A stretch of 64,000 bases of DNA from Bowmanella dokdonensis (lineage in GTDB: Bacteria > Pseudomonadota > Gammaproteobacteria > Enterobacterales > Alteromonadaceae). This document shows positions 50,536-60,500 of the stretch, one piece after another. Location: assembly GCF_017254865.1 (NCBI RefSeq), contig NZ_JAFKCV010000002.1, forward strand, positions 291,837-355,836, read 5' to 3'. The notes under the pieces are model-generated. The model did not search any database. It was not told where the DNA came from and saw only the letters and a program-made list of their open reading frames with translations. How positions within the stretch are numbered: the first letter of the stretch is position 1; every line of letters starts with the position of its first letter. The translations under genes were made by a program, and so were the position numbers.

Positions 50536-50569
50536 CAGCAAAAAGGCTGCCCAGGGGGCCTTTTTGCTG
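50536..50569. terminator. Bidirectional terminator between curA-like gene and prpF
   Basis: CAGCAAAAAGGC (50536-50547) and GCCTTTTTGCTG (50558-50569) form a perfect 12-bp stem around a 10-base loop. The A- and T-runs sit within the stem, giving a U-tract for both the plus and minus strand transcripts. Confidence 0.88.
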
Positions 50570-50579
50570 ACAGGGGGTC

Positions 50580-51755
50580 TCAGAACGCATCCCCCGGCAC
50601 GCGCACCTGCCCTTCCATCAGCACCCGTGCGCTACGGCTCATAATGGCCTTGGTCACCTGCCAGTCGCCGTCAAGTTGTATCGCTTCGGCGCCCACCTGT
50701 AAGGTGCCCGAAGGATGACCAAAACGTACCAGGTTGCGATTGCCGCCACCGGCCGCGAGGTTCACCAAGGTGCCGGGAATGGCCGCTGCGGTGCCGATGG
50801 CCACCGCCGCCGTCCCCATCATGGCATGATGCAGCTTGCCCATGGACAGGGCGCGCACCAGCAGGTCGACGTCTTTGGCCTTGACCTGACGTCCGCTGGA
50901 AGCGGTGTAGTCTTTGGCCTTGGCCACAAAGGCTATCTTTGGGGTGTGCTGGCGCGCTGCGGCCTCTTCAATGTCTTTGATCAGGCCCATCTTCACCGCC
51001 CCATGGGCACGCAGGGCCTCGAACCTGGCCAGGGCCTGGGTGTCGTTGTTGATGGCTTCTTGTAATTCGGTTCCCGTATAGCCGATATCTTCGGCGTTGA
51101 CAAAAATGGTCGGAATACCGGCGTTTATCAGGGTTGCCTGTAAGGCACCCATACCCGGCACCTGCAGTTCATCCACCAGATTACCGGTGGGAAACAAGGC
51201 CCCTTCCCCATCGGCCGGATCCATAAACTCAATCTGCACCTCTGCAGCGGGAAAGGTCACCCCGTCCAGTTCAAAATCTCCGGTTTCCTGCACCTCCCCA
51301 TGCGTCATAGGTACATGGGCGACGATAGTCTTGCTGATATTGGCCTGCCAGATACGCACCGTACACAAGCCATTCTCGGGAAGACGATGCTTGCCCACCA
51401 GGCCGTTGCTGATGGCGAAGGCCCCGACCGCAGCGGTGAGATTTCCGCAGTTACCACTCCAGTCGATAAAAGGCTTGTCGATGGACACCTGGCCGAACAG
51501 GTAATCCACATCATGATCGTCCTTATCGCTTTTGCTCAAGATAACCGTTTTGGAGGTGGATGAGGTTGCCCCACCCATGCCGTCCGTATGTTTGCCGTAA
51601 GGATCCGGGCTGCCAATCACCCTCAGCAGCAGGGCATCCCGGGCCGGTCCTGGCTGCTGAGCGATCTGCGGCAAATCCTCAAGCCGGAAAAACACGCCTT
51701 TGGACGTACCGCCTCGCATATAGGTGGCAGGGATACGCACTTGTGGCTTGAACAT
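50580..51755 (-). CDS. prpF: 2-methylaconitate cis-trans isomerase PrpF
   Basis: Isomerase that works with AcnD in the 2-methylcitrate cycle and converts trans- to cis-2-methylaconitate. The fold is diaminopimelate epimerase-like; signatures are YMRGGTSKGVFF, SGNCGNLTAAVGAFAI (active-site Cys) and GGGNRNLVRFGHPSG. Length is 391 residues. Last gene of the prp operon, before the bidirectional terminator. Confidence 0.96.
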   Translation of the reverse strand: MFKPQVRIPATYMRGGTSKGVFFRLEDLPQIAQQPGPARDALLLRVIGSPDPYGKHTDGMGGATSSTSKTVILSKSDKDDHDVDYLFGQVSIDKPFIDWSGNCGNLTAAVGAFAISNGLVGKHRLPENGLCTVRIWQANISKTIVAHVPMTHGEVQETGDFELDGVTFPAAEVQIEFMDPADGEGALFPTGNLVDELQVPGMGALQATLINAGIPTIFVNAEDIGYTGTELQEAINNDTQALARFEALRAHGAVKMGLIKDIEEAAARQHTPKIAFVAKAKDYTASSGRQVKAKDVDLLVRALSMGKLHHAMMGTAAVAIGTAAAIPGTLVNLAAGGGNRNLVRFGHPSGTLQVGAEAIQLDGDWQVTKAIMSRSARVLMEGQVRVPGDAF

Positions 51756-51894
51756 ACTCAGTCTCCGTAATCACATATGTTGACCACAGGGACACAGAGA
51801 ACACTGAGTGTTAAACAGGATTCTCTGCAGCCCTGGGGTTGACCCAACAAAAAATGGTCGGCTTAATCCGGCTCTAGTTCTAACTCCAGCCCGG

Positions 51895-54489
51895 TTATGC
51901 CTGCTCAGCCTCCAGGAAATCCTGGGCAAAGCGCTGCAGTACACCGCCGGCTGCATAGATGGACACCTCTTCCTTAGTATCCAGGCGGCATTTGACCGGC
52001 ACCTCTACCTGCTCACTCTCCTTGCGATTGATCACCAGAGTCAGAGTCGCACCTGGCGCCGGTTCTCCCGACACATCGAAAGTCTCTGTGCCGTCTATAT
52101 CCAGCGTCTTGCGGTTGGTACCTGGCATAAACTCCAACGGAAGTACGCCCATGCCAATCAGGTTGGTGCGGTGTATGCGTTCGAAGCCTTCTGCGACGAT
52201 CGCTTCCACGCCGGCCAGACGCACCCCCTTGGCCGCCCAGTCGCGGGACGAGCCCTGACCGTAATCTGCACCGGCGATAATGCACAAAGGCTGCTTGCGC
52301 TGCATATACGCTTCGATGGCTTCCCACATGCGGGTAACTTTGCCTTCCGGCTCAATTCTGGCCAGCGAACCCTGCTTTACCTTGCCGTTTTCCATCACCA
52401 TTTCGTTAAACAGCTTGGGATTGGCAAAGGTGGCACGCTGTGCGGTCAGATGATCGCCCCGGTGGGTGGCATAGGAGTTAAAGTCTTCCTCCGGCAGGCC
52501 CATTTTGGCCAGGTATTCACCGGCTGCGCTGTCAGCCATAATGGCATTGGAAGGGGACAGGTGATCTGTGGTGATATTATCCCCCAGCACCGCCAGCGGA
52601 CGCATGCCCTTCAGGCTACGCTCGCCGGCCAGTGCCCCTTCCCAGTATGGCGGACGGCGGATATAAGTACTTTGCGGACGCCAGTCGTACAAAGGATTGA
52701 CCTGCTGACCGAAATCAACCTGGATATCAAACATGGGCTCATAGACTTTACGGAAATGCTCAGGCTTTACCGACCGGGCGATGACCGCATCGATTTCTTC
52801 ATCCGATGGCCAGATGTCCTTGAGGGTCACGGGCTTGCCATCATCGTCATGGCCGAGAATGTCTTTTTCGATATCGAAGCGCACCGTACCGGCAATGGCA
52901 TAGGCGATGACCAATGGCGGGGATGCCAGGAAGGCCTGTTTGGCATAGGGATGAATACGCCCGTCAAAGTTACGGTTTCCGGACAGCACCGCCGTGGCAT
53001 ACAGATCCCGCTCGATGATTTCCTGCTGAATAGTGGGGTCCAGGGCGCCGCTCATGCCGTTACAGGTGGTACAGGCAAAGCCGACAATACCAAAACCCAG
53101 CTTTTCCAGCTCTGGCAGTAATTTGGCTTCTTCCAGATACAACTGTACCGCCTTGGAACCCGGGGCCAGGGAGGATTTCACCCACGGCTTACGCACCAGG
53201 CCTTTGGCATTGGCGTTTCGGGCCAGGAGCCCCGCAGCAATCACGTTTCGGGGATTGCTGGTATTGGTACAACTGGTGATGGCGGCGATAATTACCGCCC
53301 CGTCGGGCATTTTGCCATCCTGGGGCTGTTCAACCTGACCGGCAATGCCGCGGGCAACGAGCTCAGTGGTAGCTACCCTGGCATGGGGATTGGACGGTCC
53401 GGCCATATTGCGGACCACCGAAGACAGGTCAAACTTCAGCACCCGCTCATATTCGGCCCTCTCCAGGCAGTCGGCCCAAAGACCGGCTGCTTTGGCGTAG
53501 GTCTCCACCAGTTTGACCTGCTTGTCGTCTCGTCCGGTCAGCGTCAGGTAATCCAGGGTCTGCTGATCGATGTAGAACATGGCAGCGGTAGCACCGTATT
53601 CCGGGGTCATGTTGGAGATGGTGGCCCGATCACCCAGAGTGAGGGCGGCGGCACCCTCACCGTAGAATTCCAGATAGGCCCCCACCACTTTTTCGGCACG
53701 CAGAAATTCGGTAATGGCCAGCACAATGTCGGTGGCGGTAATACCAGGTTGGGGTTTGCCGGTCAGTTCCACGCCGACAATATCCGGCAGGCGCATCCAG
53801 GACGCACGGCCCAACATCACACTCTCGGCTTCCAGGCCGCCGACGCCCACGGCAATAACCCCAAGGGCATCCACATGAGGAGTATGGCTGTCGGTGCCCA
53901 CCAATGTGTCAGGAAAGGCCACGCCGTCTTTGGCATGTACCACGGGAGACATCTTTTCCAGGTTAATCTGGTGCATGATGCCGTTGCCGGGCTGGATCAC
54001 ATCGACGTTTTTGAACGCCGTCTTAGTCCAGTTGATAAAGTGAAATCTGTCTTCGTTGCGCCTGTCCTCGATGGCACGGTTTTGCTCGAAGGCATTGGGT
54101 TCAAAGCCCGCATGCTCCACTGCAAGACTGTGATCGACAATCAACTGGGTCGGCACCACAGGATTAACCTTGGCCGGGTCGCCTCCTTTATCGGCGATGG
54201 CATCGCGCAGTCCGGCCAGATCCACTAAAGCCGTCTGACCGAGAATGTCATGGCAGACCACCCGGGCCGGAAACCAGGGAAAGTCCAGTTCGCGCCTGCG
54301 TTCGATAATCTGACTGAGATAGTCGCGCAGGTACTCAGGCTCGGCCCGTCGCACCAGGTTTTCCGCCAGTACCCTGGAGGTGTAGGGCAGCCCCTCGTAA
54401 GCGCCCGGCTTGATATCATTAACCGCCTGGCGGACATCAAAAAAGTCCAGGTCGGTGCCGGGCAGGACGATTCGGTATTGGGTATTCAT
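51895..54489 (-). CDS. acnD: Fe/S-dependent 2-methylisocitrate dehydratase AcnD
   Basis: Aconitase-like enzyme that dehydrates 2-methylcitrate to trans-2-methylaconitate, replacing PrpD. The 864 residues carry the [4Fe-4S] ligands as TSCTNTSNPRN and FACTTCNGMSG, and the swivelling C-terminal domain with ADYGQGSSRDWAAKGVRL. AcnD is recognised from general aconitases by its neighbours prpC, prpB and prpF and its slightly short length. Long antisense frames across it are shadows. Confidence 0.96.
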   Translation of the reverse strand: MNTQYRIVLPGTDLDFFDVRQAVNDIKPGAYEGLPYTSRVLAENLVRRAEPEYLRDYLSQIIERRRELDFPWFPARVVCHDILGQTALVDLAGLRDAIADKGGDPAKVNPVVPTQLIVDHSLAVEHAGFEPNAFEQNRAIEDRRNEDRFHFINWTKTAFKNVDVIQPGNGIMHQINLEKMSPVVHAKDGVAFPDTLVGTDSHTPHVDALGVIAVGVGGLEAESVMLGRASWMRLPDIVGVELTGKPQPGITATDIVLAITEFLRAEKVVGAYLEFYGEGAAALTLGDRATISNMTPEYGATAAMFYIDQQTLDYLTLTGRDDKQVKLVETYAKAAGLWADCLERAEYERVLKFDLSSVVRNMAGPSNPHARVATTELVARGIAGQVEQPQDGKMPDGAVIIAAITSCTNTSNPRNVIAAGLLARNANAKGLVRKPWVKSSLAPGSKAVQLYLEEAKLLPELEKLGFGIVGFACTTCNGMSGALDPTIQQEIIERDLYATAVLSGNRNFDGRIHPYAKQAFLASPPLVIAYAIAGTVRFDIEKDILGHDDDGKPVTLKDIWPSDEEIDAVIARSVKPEHFRKVYEPMFDIQVDFGQQVNPLYDWRPQSTYIRRPPYWEGALAGERSLKGMRPLAVLGDNITTDHLSPSNAIMADSAAGEYLAKMGLPEEDFNSYATHRGDHLTAQRATFANPKLFNEMVMENGKVKQGSLARIEPEGKVTRMWEAIEAYMQRKQPLCIIAGADYGQGSSRDWAAKGVRLAGVEAIVAEGFERIHRTNLIGMGVLPLEFMPGTNRKTLDIDGTETFDVSGEPAPGATLTLVINRKESEQVEVPVKCRLDTKEEVSIYAAGGVLQRFAQDFLEAEQA

Positions 54490-54652
54490 TACTTCCCCTT
54501 ATTTATCTGGTCTTTCTTATCGCTAAGACACGACGTCATTTTGTAAGCCGAGGCACAGAGTTCTAAATGCGATCCCCTTGACCCTGAACCCACACTGGCC
54601 TGATAAGGTAGTCGGGGCCTCTGCGTCTTGGCATGGGAAATTTGTCTCGTTT

Positions 54653-55777
54653 TTAGTCACGCTCTGCGATGGGCTGTACTTTGCGCGGCTCTTCCCCCAC
54701 ATACTCGGCCGATGGGCGGATAATGCGGTTGTCGGCGCGCTGCTCCATCACATGGGCGGCCCAGCCGGTCAGGCGTGACATGACAAAGATGGGCGTAAAC
54801 AACTTGGTGGGAATGCCCATAAAGTGATAAGCCGAAGCATGAAAGAAATCAGCATTGCAGAACAGCTTCTTCTCACGCCACATGACTTCCTCACAGCGCA
54901 CGGAAACCGGATACAGCACCTTATCGCCCACTTCTTTAGCCAGTTTTTCTGACCATTTCTTGATAATGTCATTCCGCGGATCCGACTCGGAGTAGATGGC
55001 ATGGCCGAAGCCCATGATCTTCTCCTTGCGCTCCAGTTTACCCAGCATTTCCCTCTCAGCATGGTCAGGATTGTCAAACTGCTCAATTAACTCCATGGCT
55101 GCCTCGTTAGCCCCACCGTGCAAGGGGCCACGAAGGGAGCCGATAGCTCCTGTGATACAGGAGTGCATATCGGACAGGGTCGAGGCACAGACCCGTGCGG
55201 TAAAGGTGGAGGCATTGAACTCATGCTCGGCGTACAGGATCAGCGAAATATGCATAACCTGTTCAAACAGTTCCCTGGGCTTCTTGCCATGCAGCAGGTT
55301 AAGGAAATGGGCACCTATGCTGTCGTCATCGGTTTCCACATTGATACGCACGCCGTCGTGGCTGAAGCGATACCAATAACAAATGATACTGGGAAAGCAA
55401 GCCAGCATCCGATCGCTCACGTCGTCCTGCTCGGAGAAGTCTTTCTCGGTTTCCAGGTTACCCAGCATGGAACAACCGGTACGCATTACATCCATGGGGT
55501 GGGCATCGGCGGGAATACGCTCAAGCACATCTTTGAGGGCCTGAGGCAGGCCACGCAGGGACTTCAGTTTAGTCTTGTAGGCATCCAGTTCGCTCTGATT
55601 GGGCAGTTTGCCTTTTAGGACCAGATAGGCCACTTCCTCAAATTGACAATGGGTGGCCAGATCCTTGATGTCATAACCACGGTAGGTCAGACCGGAACCG
55701 GTTTTACCCACAGTCGAGAGAGCTGTCTTGCCCGCTACCTGGCCACGCAGACCTGCGCCACTGAGTACTTTAGCCAT
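54653..55777 (-). CDS. prpC: 2-methylcitrate synthase
   Basis: Condenses propionyl-CoA with oxaloacetate. The 374 residues are of the short, type I citrate synthase class; GGANEAAMELIEQFDN and MGFGHAIYSESDPRND hold the catalytic His residues, with the Asp in the NADFFHASAY region. PrpC identity rather than GltA rests on length and operon context. The ATG follows a GGAGAA-type site. Confidence 0.96.
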   Translation of the reverse strand: MAKVLSGAGLRGQVAGKTALSTVGKTGSGLTYRGYDIKDLATHCQFEEVAYLVLKGKLPNQSELDAYKTKLKSLRGLPQALKDVLERIPADAHPMDVMRTGCSMLGNLETEKDFSEQDDVSDRMLACFPSIICYWYRFSHDGVRINVETDDDSIGAHFLNLLHGKKPRELFEQVMHISLILYAEHEFNASTFTARVCASTLSDMHSCITGAIGSLRGPLHGGANEAAMELIEQFDNPDHAEREMLGKLERKEKIMGFGHAIYSESDPRNDIIKKWSEKLAKEVGDKVLYPVSVRCEEVMWREKKLFCNADFFHASAYHFMGIPTKLFTPIFVMSRLTGWAAHVMEQRADNRIIRPSAEYVGEEPRKVQPIAERD

Positions 55778-55828
55778 TTTATTCTCCTGAAATTTTTGTA
55801 GGGTATTGAGTTCTATATCGTTGTGGTT

Positions 55829-56707
55829 TTACTTGTTTTTGCCCTGGGCAAACAGCTGGTCCAGCTTCTGCTCGTAGTGGTGATAACCCAGGTAATCGTA
55901 AAGCTCCATGCGGGTCTGCATATTGTCCACTACCGCCCTCTGATCACCGTCGGCCAGAATATGCTGATAGACATTCTCCGCTGCCTTGTTCATGGCTCTG
56001 AAGGCTGACAGGGGATAAAGGACCATATCCACGCCCCACTCGCCCAACTCTTTCCTATTCCACAATTCTGTTTTGCCGAATTCGGTGATATTGGCCAGGA
56101 TAGGCACATCCAGCGCCTCCGCAAAGGCCCGGTAATGCTCCTCGGTCTGAACCGCTTCGGCAAAAATACCGTCAGCGCCCGCGGCTACATAAGCTTTAGC
56201 CCTGGCGATGGCTTTTTCCAGTCCTTCCTGAGCGAAGGCATCAGTGCGGGCCATGATAAAAAAGTCCGCATCGGTACGGGCATCCACCGCCGCCTTGATC
56301 CTATCGACCATTTCCTCAGTGGAAACGATCTCCTTGTTGGGCCGGTGACCGCAGCGTTTCTGTGCCACCTGATCCTCCATATGGACGGCCGCAGCACCGG
56401 CTTTTTCCATATCCCGGATGGTCTTGGCAATGTTAAAGGCGCCGCCCCAGCCGGTATCGATATCCACCAGCAATGGCAGATCGCAGGCCGAGGTGATGCG
56501 CTGGACATCCACCAATACATCATTCAGGGACGTCATACCCAGATCCGGCAGGCCATAGGAGGCATTGGCCACACCACCGCCGGAGAGGTAGATGGCTTTA
56601 TGACCAATTTTTTTGGCCATCATGGCGGTATAGGCATTGATGGTGCCGACTATTTGCAAGGGATGGTGGTCGGCCAGGGCCTGGCGAAATGTCTTACCTG
56701 CACTCAT
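55829..56707 (-). CDS. prpB: 2-methylisocitrate lyase
   Basis: Splits 2-methylisocitrate into pyruvate and succinate, the last step of the cycle. Signatures are [34 protein letters not shown], the catalytic KRCGH (in [13 protein letters not shown]) and [11 protein letters not shown]. The start at 56707 (MSAGKTFRQ) has GGGAGAACC upstream and gives 292 residues, the family size; the 12 codons before it are not conserved. Confidence 0.96.
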   Translation of the reverse strand: MSAGKTFRQALADHHPLQIVGTINAYTAMMAKKIGHKAIYLSGGGVANASYGLPDLGMTSLNDVLVDVQRITSACDLPLLVDIDTGWGGAFNIAKTIRDMEKAGAAAVHMEDQVAQKRCGHRPNKEIVSTEEMVDRIKAAVDARTDADFFIMARTDAFAQEGLEKAIARAKAYVAAGADGIFAEAVQTEEHYRAFAEALDVPILANITEFGKTELWNRKELGEWGVDMVLYPLSAFRAMNKAAENVYQHILADGDQRAVVDNMQTRMELYDYLGYHHYEQKLDQLFAQGKNK

Positions 56708-56732
56708 GTTGGTTCTCCCTTCTTGGTTCAAA

Positions 56733-57404
56733 TTACTTACCACCGGCTTTATTCAGCTTGGCAGCGATATTATTTCTAGAATACAAAATATGGCGGCGCA
56801 TCAGCATTTCAGCCAGTTCGGCATCACGATTGGCAATAGCGCGGACAATATGACGGTGCTCATCGAAGGCGGTAGTGACCCTGGGTCCGGCCATGCCCAG
56901 TTGCACCCGGTACATGCGCACCAGATGGTAAAGGCCGTTGATCAGCACCGAAATCAGGTGCTTATTTTTACTACCAAGCACGATGCGGTAGTGGAAATCC
57001 ACATCACCCGCTTCCTGATAGTAGGACTCCCCACCTTTGACTTCCTGGAAATGACTGCTGAGCAAAGCGTTCAGGCCGGCAATTTCCTCTTCGGTCATAT
57101 TCTGTGCGGCCAACCTCGCGGCCATGCCTTCCAGAGCCTCACGCACCTGGTAGAGCTCAACCAGACCTTCGGCCGTCAGGGAGACAACCCGCGCGCCGAC
57201 GTTAGCCTTGCGCTCCACCAGATGACAGGATTCCAGCCGATTGATAGCTTCGCGGATTATCGCCCGGCTGACGGCATATTTTGTCGACAACTCGGTTTCG
57301 CTTAGCTTGGCGCCAGAAGCAATACTGCCTTCTACTATGTCCTGGCGAAGCTTGAAAAATGTCTTGTCTGAGGAGGTAACCGGCTGTTCGGTGAGAATGG
57401 TCAT
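56733..57404 (-). CDS. GntR-family (FCD) regulator of the methylcitrate operon
   Basis: The 223 residues (start ATG 57404) have a winged-helix GntR domain (about 15-75: [27 protein letters not shown]) and a C-terminal FCD ligand-binding domain (about 85-215: [46 protein letters not shown], metal-type His pattern). First gene of the leftward prp operon; palindromes TTGTCGACAA occur at its start and upstream, so it probably represses itself and the operon, responding to a methylcitrate-cycle intermediate (inferred). Confidence 0.92.
   Translation of the reverse strand: MTILTEQPVTSSDKTFFKLRQDIVEGSIASGAKLSETELSTKYAVSRAIIREAINRLESCHLVERKANVGARVVSLTAEGLVELYQVREALEGMAARLAAQNMTEEEIAGLNALLSSHFQEVKGGESYYQEAGDVDFHYRIVLGSKNKHLISVLINGLYHLVRMYRVQLGMAGPRVTTAFDEHRHIVRAIANRDAELAEMLMRRHILYSRNNIAAKLNKAGGK
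57281..57290. promoter_or_regulatory. TTGTCGACAA palindrome inside the GntR gene
   Basis: A perfect 10-base palindrome in the first third of the regulator gene. It is identical to the core of the site at 57485-57494 and may act as an auxiliary operator. Confidence 0.4.
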
Positions 57405-57432
57405 AACTGTAGACCGGCTCTGCCATACAAAA

Positions 57433-57443
57433 GTGTCGACAAT
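57433..57443. promoter_or_regulatory. Candidate GntR operator, upstream site 1
   Basis: GTGTCGACAAT, one half degenerate, lies 29 bases upstream of the regulator start. It has the same TGTCGACAA core as the neighbouring perfect site, with centres about 52 bases apart (about five helical turns). Confidence 0.55.
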
Positions 57444-57483
57444 ATAGCCATAAAGAGTCCCTCCGTCAAACCAAATGGGTGAG

Positions 57484-57495
57484 ATTGTCGACAAT
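57484..57495. promoter_or_regulatory. Candidate GntR operator, upstream site 2
   Basis: ATTGTCGACAAT is a perfect 12-base palindrome 80 bases upstream of the regulator start. The TNGT...ACNA shape is that of FadR-subfamily operators, so binding by the adjacent GntR protein is likely. Confidence 0.65.
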
Positions 57496-57553
57496 GCTTC
57501 TATCTAATGGAAAGGCTGGCCCCGCGCGGGACCAAGCTGACACCCCGCAGTAT

Positions 57554-60500
57554 TCAGCCCTGAAGGTGAGAGTAGATGACCCGCATGGCCATGGACAAGG
57601 AACGCTTCACGTTAGGCCAGAAAATCGACAGGCTGTCCATATGTCCCTGCCGGCAGGCCACTTCCAGTCGACTGGTGAGATCGATAAGCGGTTCCGAATT
57701 GATTCGGTTAGCCAGGGTTACCAGTTTCTGGGCCTGGCGCAACACCTGACCGATATTCTCCGCCTTGATGGCCTCATCTGTCTTTTCGGTAGCTTCCTGC
57801 AGTTCTTCCATAAGGCTGTTAAGGGCCGTCATCAGGGATCCCGCCTGGGGATTTTTCTGCAGGTAGGGCAACAGATCAAACCAGACTTCCGGGTTATCCG
57901 GCATCGGCTGCCGGGCTATTTCCGGTACAGGTTTTACTGCCAGTTCGCCAGTGTCTTCCTTTTGCACCTGCTTGGCCTGCTCTAACTCTTCCCGGTGTGC
58001 AGCAACCAGAGCCTTCTCCTGCTCTGCCAATTTGTTCTGACTGGACTGGAGTTTTTTCTGAGCCTCCTCCAACGCATTTTCCTTGCTGTCCAGTTGCGCC
58101 TTGCTGTCCTTCAGTTCCTGTTCGAGTTGTCTGAGCTGATCGTTCAGGGCCGTCTGGCTGCTCCCCTGGTCCGACAGGCTCTGCTTGGTATTGGTATATT
58201 CATCCTGAACTGCATGCAACTGCTCGGTGAGTTGCTTCTGCTCGTCCTGCAGGGACTGAATATTCTTTTCACGGGACAGCAGGGCTTGCTGCTGTTTAAC
58301 CAGTTGCTGTTGCAGGCTGGCCTCCTGTTCTTCCTGCTGTCTGAGTCGCTGCTGGAGAGCTTCGGCTTGTTGGCGGGCCTGTTCCAGCTCGGCCAGCAGC
58401 TTCTGTTCTCCCGACTGGGTCTGGCTGACCTGAGATTCGGCCTTTTGCAACTCCGCCATACTGCCGGCGAGTTTTTCCTGCATGCGGGCATTCTGGCTCT
58501 GTGCATCCTCCAGTGCTTTTTGCAGTTGGATCTTCTGCGCCTCGATTTCCTCATGATGCTGGCGCCACTGCTCATCGCTGCCCTGCATCATCTCTTTCTG
58601 TCTGGCGGCGCGACTTTCCACATCAGTCAGTTCGGTCTTAAGCTGTTCCAGTTTCTGCTGTTGCTCAAGGTGTTGCAGCTTTTCCGCTTCTGACAGGCGC
58701 TGGTTTTCATCCAGTTTCTGTTGGGCTTGTTGCAACTGCTTCTGCTTGGCGTCCAGTTCCTGCTTAAGTAATTGCTGTTGCTCCTGCCAGCTTTGATCGC
58801 GTTCAGCAATCTGCTGTTGCTGCTTGGCGGCGCGCTCTTCCATTTCGGCCAGTTCTTCCTGTAGCTTGGCAAAAATTGCCTGCTGACGGGCTTTTTCCGC
58901 TTTTTCTGCTTCGGTCTGTTGCTTGGCATCCTGAAGGACTTGCTGAGTCTCCATCAACTGTTGTTGTTTGGCCTCCAGTTCCTGTTGCAGTTTCTGTTGC
59001 TGCGCCTGCCAGTAGCGATCCGCTTGCGCCACTTTTTGCTGTTGTTCACTGGTGCGTCGCTCTACTTCTTCCATTTCCTGCTGAAGTTGCTGCAAACGCT
59101 GCTGTTGCTGGGCCTTCTCAGCCTTGTCCCGCTCAACCTGTTGTTTGGTTTCATTCAGCACCTGTTGGGTTTGTTGCAACTGCGCCTGCTTCTCTTCCAG
59201 TTCCCTGAGCAACTGTTGATGCTGCTGCTCCATATCGCCTTTTTCCTGGCTCGACATTTCCTCAAATTTTTGCATTTCATGCTGCAGATGCTCTACATGC
59301 CTGGCTTTGCTGGACAAGGCCAGCTGTGCCTCCCGACAGGCCTTCTCCAGTTCACGTCGCTGCTGTTCAGCCTGCTCACTGGCCTTGCGCTGGTTGATAA
59401 GTTGCTGACGCAGGCTCTCCCCTGTCTGCGACGAACTGGCCAGTTGGGATTGCAGGGTGTTGATCTGGCCACTGACGTTCTGAATCTGCTGATCCTTCTC
59501 GAGCATGGACTGTTTGAGGCCATCAATCTGGCTGACAAACTCCGCCATTTTCTGCTCCTGTTGCGCCTGCTCCTCCTTCAGGCGCTGACTGGTCTGTTCG
59601 CTCTGGGCCAGTTGCTGCTGGGAACGCTGGTACTGCTTCTCACTGTTTTGCAACGCATCGGCGATCTGGTTACGTTGCCGTTCCAATGCGTTGACTTTAA
59701 CGCTGGATTGCTCCAGTTGAGCGGCCAGTTCGGCGTTACTGTTCTGGGCTCTGGACAGCAGATCCCGGCTGTCACTGTATTCCTTCTGCAGTTTATTGAG
59801 ATGCTCGGTGACGTTGTGATGAGCCTGCTGAAGATCCGACATCTTGTTTTTCTGTTCGGACAGGTCCTCCTGGGCAGCCTCCAACTGGGTCTGAGCGTCA
59901 GCCAATGACTTAACCTTGCTGGCAAGCTGGTCCTGGCTGCTTTCAAGGAGTTGCTGTTTCTCTGCTGCTTCTTTTTCAGCCGCCCGGCGCTGGTTGATGG
60001 CTTCCTGGCGCGCCTCATCTGCGCGTTTGATGGCACGCATATCCATCCAGATACACAGGATCGACTCCAGCTCCTGGCCTTTGTACATGGGCACATAAGT
60101 GGCCTGGCAGGGTAACGGCTCCTCCCCCTTTTGATGCTGCCACACCAGGGACAAGGCCCGGCCGTCCATTTTCAGTTGCTCCAGTCTGATTTTCAGCTTG
60201 TCAGCCGCCTGGGCGTCGCTGTTCAATGCTTGTGAATAAGGGAAATAACCATAGAGTTCTTGGGCTTCCTCTATGGCGAAAAACTCGCAGGCCGCCGGGT
60301 TAAGGCGGGTAAAGCCCTTCTCACCCATGACTGCCATGGGCATGCTGGAGTGCTCCAGCAGGCTGTCGAATTTGTCTTCCTGGAACTGTTTTTCACTGGT
60401 GTCGTGGATCCAGCACAGGTAAGTCTGCTCAGTGCGGTCAAACAGGTCCATGTGCAGCTCACAGGGATGATACTCGCCGCCTATGCCGCGCAGCTGGGCC

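Noticed and set aside
51808-53121. 437-codon plus-strand frame across acnD
   Set aside because: Antisense to a conserved aconitase domain and rich in His/Gly/Gln as expected for a shadow.
57514-57537. GC-rich imperfect hairpin as terminator of the PAS gene
   Set aside because: The stem has a mismatch and a bulge around CCCGCGCGGG and no U-run follows on the minus strand.
58919-59908. 329-codon Leu-rich frame antisense to the coiled coil
   Set aside because: Gln codons (CAG/CAA) read as Leu (CTG/TTG) on the opposite strand, giving a false membrane protein.
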